A stretch of DNA of 46,014 bases from a virus: positions 1-46,014 of the IMG/VR virus record IMGVR_UViG_3300032893_003189; one strand, 5' to 3'. Shown here piece by piece: positions 45,523-46,014 of this stretch. Under the pieces are notes generated by a model. That model worked only from the letters and a program-made list of their open reading frames with translations. It did no database searches and had not been told where the DNA came from. Each line of letters begins with the position of its first letter. Positions within the stretch are counted from its first letter, which is position 1. The position numbers and the translations under genes were made by a program.

Positions 45523-46014
45523 ATGGGCCTGCTTCAAGATATCGAGCATCCAATCCAGTTCATTGAGGGCGTCGAGACGAAAATCGAAGCGGCCATTCCA
45601 CAATCGCTACGTGACGAATGGGGGGCGCTGGTCAGCAACACGGTCGTATCGAGCTTGTTCCATGACCTTGGCGACATCGCCACCACGGACGTTGAGGCCA
45701 TCTACAACGCGGCCAAGACGGCGGCTGGCAACTTGGCCCCTCAAGTCCTGAGCGGGAAGGTGACCTTCTCGGCGGCTGTGACCAGCTTCATTGCGGCCAT
45801 CACGGGAGAAGCGGGGGTGCTTGTACCGTCCACCATTGCGGCGGCGGAAACGACCCTTAAGACGTTTTTCAGCATGGCGCTCAACGCGGCCATCGTCGGC
45901 GCTGCTGCAAACCCTTCTACCGCGACTTCGCCATCAACGCCGCCGTCGCAGTCGCCAGCTTCGCCATCGGGATCGGCGTCGGCATCCAGCGCGAGCGCAC
46001 CGGCAACTAAGTAA
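45523..46014 (+). CDS. hypothetical Ala-rich protein, 163 aa
   Basis: GGAGGAGAAC stands before the ATG. A mostly helical N-terminal half (ETKIEAAIPQSLRDEWGALVSNTVVSSLF) is followed by semi-hydrophobic helices (VTFSAAVTSFIAAITGEAGVLVPSTIAAAET, FFSMALNAAIVGAAANPS) and a Ser/Pro/Thr/Ala-rich disordered tail. The stop is the last three bases of the window. It may be membrane-associated. Between 45358 and 45522 I see only a doubtful 29-codon ORF. Confidence 0.55.
   Translation: MGLLQDIEHPIQFIEGVETKIEAAIPQSLRDEWGALVSNTVVSSLFHDLGDIATTDVEAIYNAAKTAAGNLAPQVLSGKVTFSAAVTSFIAAITGEAGVLVPSTIAAAETTLKTFFSMALNAAIVGAAANPSTATSPSTPPSQSPASPSGSASASSASAPATK

Overview
The window looks like a complete or nearly complete genome of a tailed double-stranded DNA phage (about 46 kb, GC-rich). 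It has an HK97-type capsid gene, a portal gene, a two-gene terminase, podovirus-like adaptor, tail and internal-virion genes, a lysis cassette and a tyrosine integrase, so it is probably a temperate or formerly temperate short-tailed phage. The host cannot be named. Several Sec/lipoprotein signals and a GH108-type muramidase suggest a Gram-negative host. The first and last genes end exactly at the window edges (a stop codon at each end), as expected if a circular or circularly permuted genome was cut between two convergent genes.

Layout. (1) 1-2985, leftward: small early or accessory genes, an ExK-type nuclease-like protein, a RecB/Cas4-like exonuclease and a small ribbon-helix-helix-like protein. 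(2) 2986-3112: back-to-back promoters. (3) 3113-9447, rightward: recombination and replication genes, comprising a Bet/RecT annealase, an SSB-like protein with an SSB-type acidic tip, a RecD2-like helicase, an ERCC4 nuclease, an HNH protein and a primase-helicase. No DNA polymerase is seen. (4) 9448-9631: a dense array of direct and inverted AGCCACC repeats around an AT-rich core, a candidate origin. (5) 9632-12577, leftward: integrase and accessory genes, including an Ala/Trp-repeat protein. (6) 12578-13349: a control region with two promoters that share an identical 18-bp element in opposite orientations. (7) 13350-27470, rightward: small regulators, a cytosine-C5 methyltransferase, the split terminase, tail and internal-virion genes. 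(8) 27475-28695, leftward: a lone ATP-grasp enzyme. (9) 28859-37535, rightward: head genes (portal, scaffold-like, capsid, adaptor). (10) 37545-42218: three large secreted Thr-rich modular proteins. (11) 42218-46014: lysis genes, lipoproteins and small zinc-ribbon proteins.

Three RNA-level signals stand out. First, a full tRNA-Arg(UCU) cloverleaf lies in frame inside the bet coding sequence (3740-3812). Second, the transcript from the strongest promoter in the window (13214-13242) should begin exactly at a cloverleaf with canonical tRNA connectivity but circularly permuted: T-arm, a 4-bp acceptor stem capped by a GAAA tetraloop, D-arm, and an 'anticodon stem' made by the two open ends. This lies just upstream of the late operon's first gene. 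Third, a roughly 240-nt structured RNA with nested helices and a perfect 13-bp closing stem (29618-29855) sits in the head operon and resembles HEARO/omega-RNA, but no IscB gene is present.

Other points of interest are a terminase split by two small genes (one carrying a near-copy of a terminase segment), a family of four Thr-rich secreted proteins, a ribbon-helix-helix-like segment fused to a Flp-pilin-like hydrophobic segment, and a 257-nt out-of-frame overlap in the internal-virion cassette.
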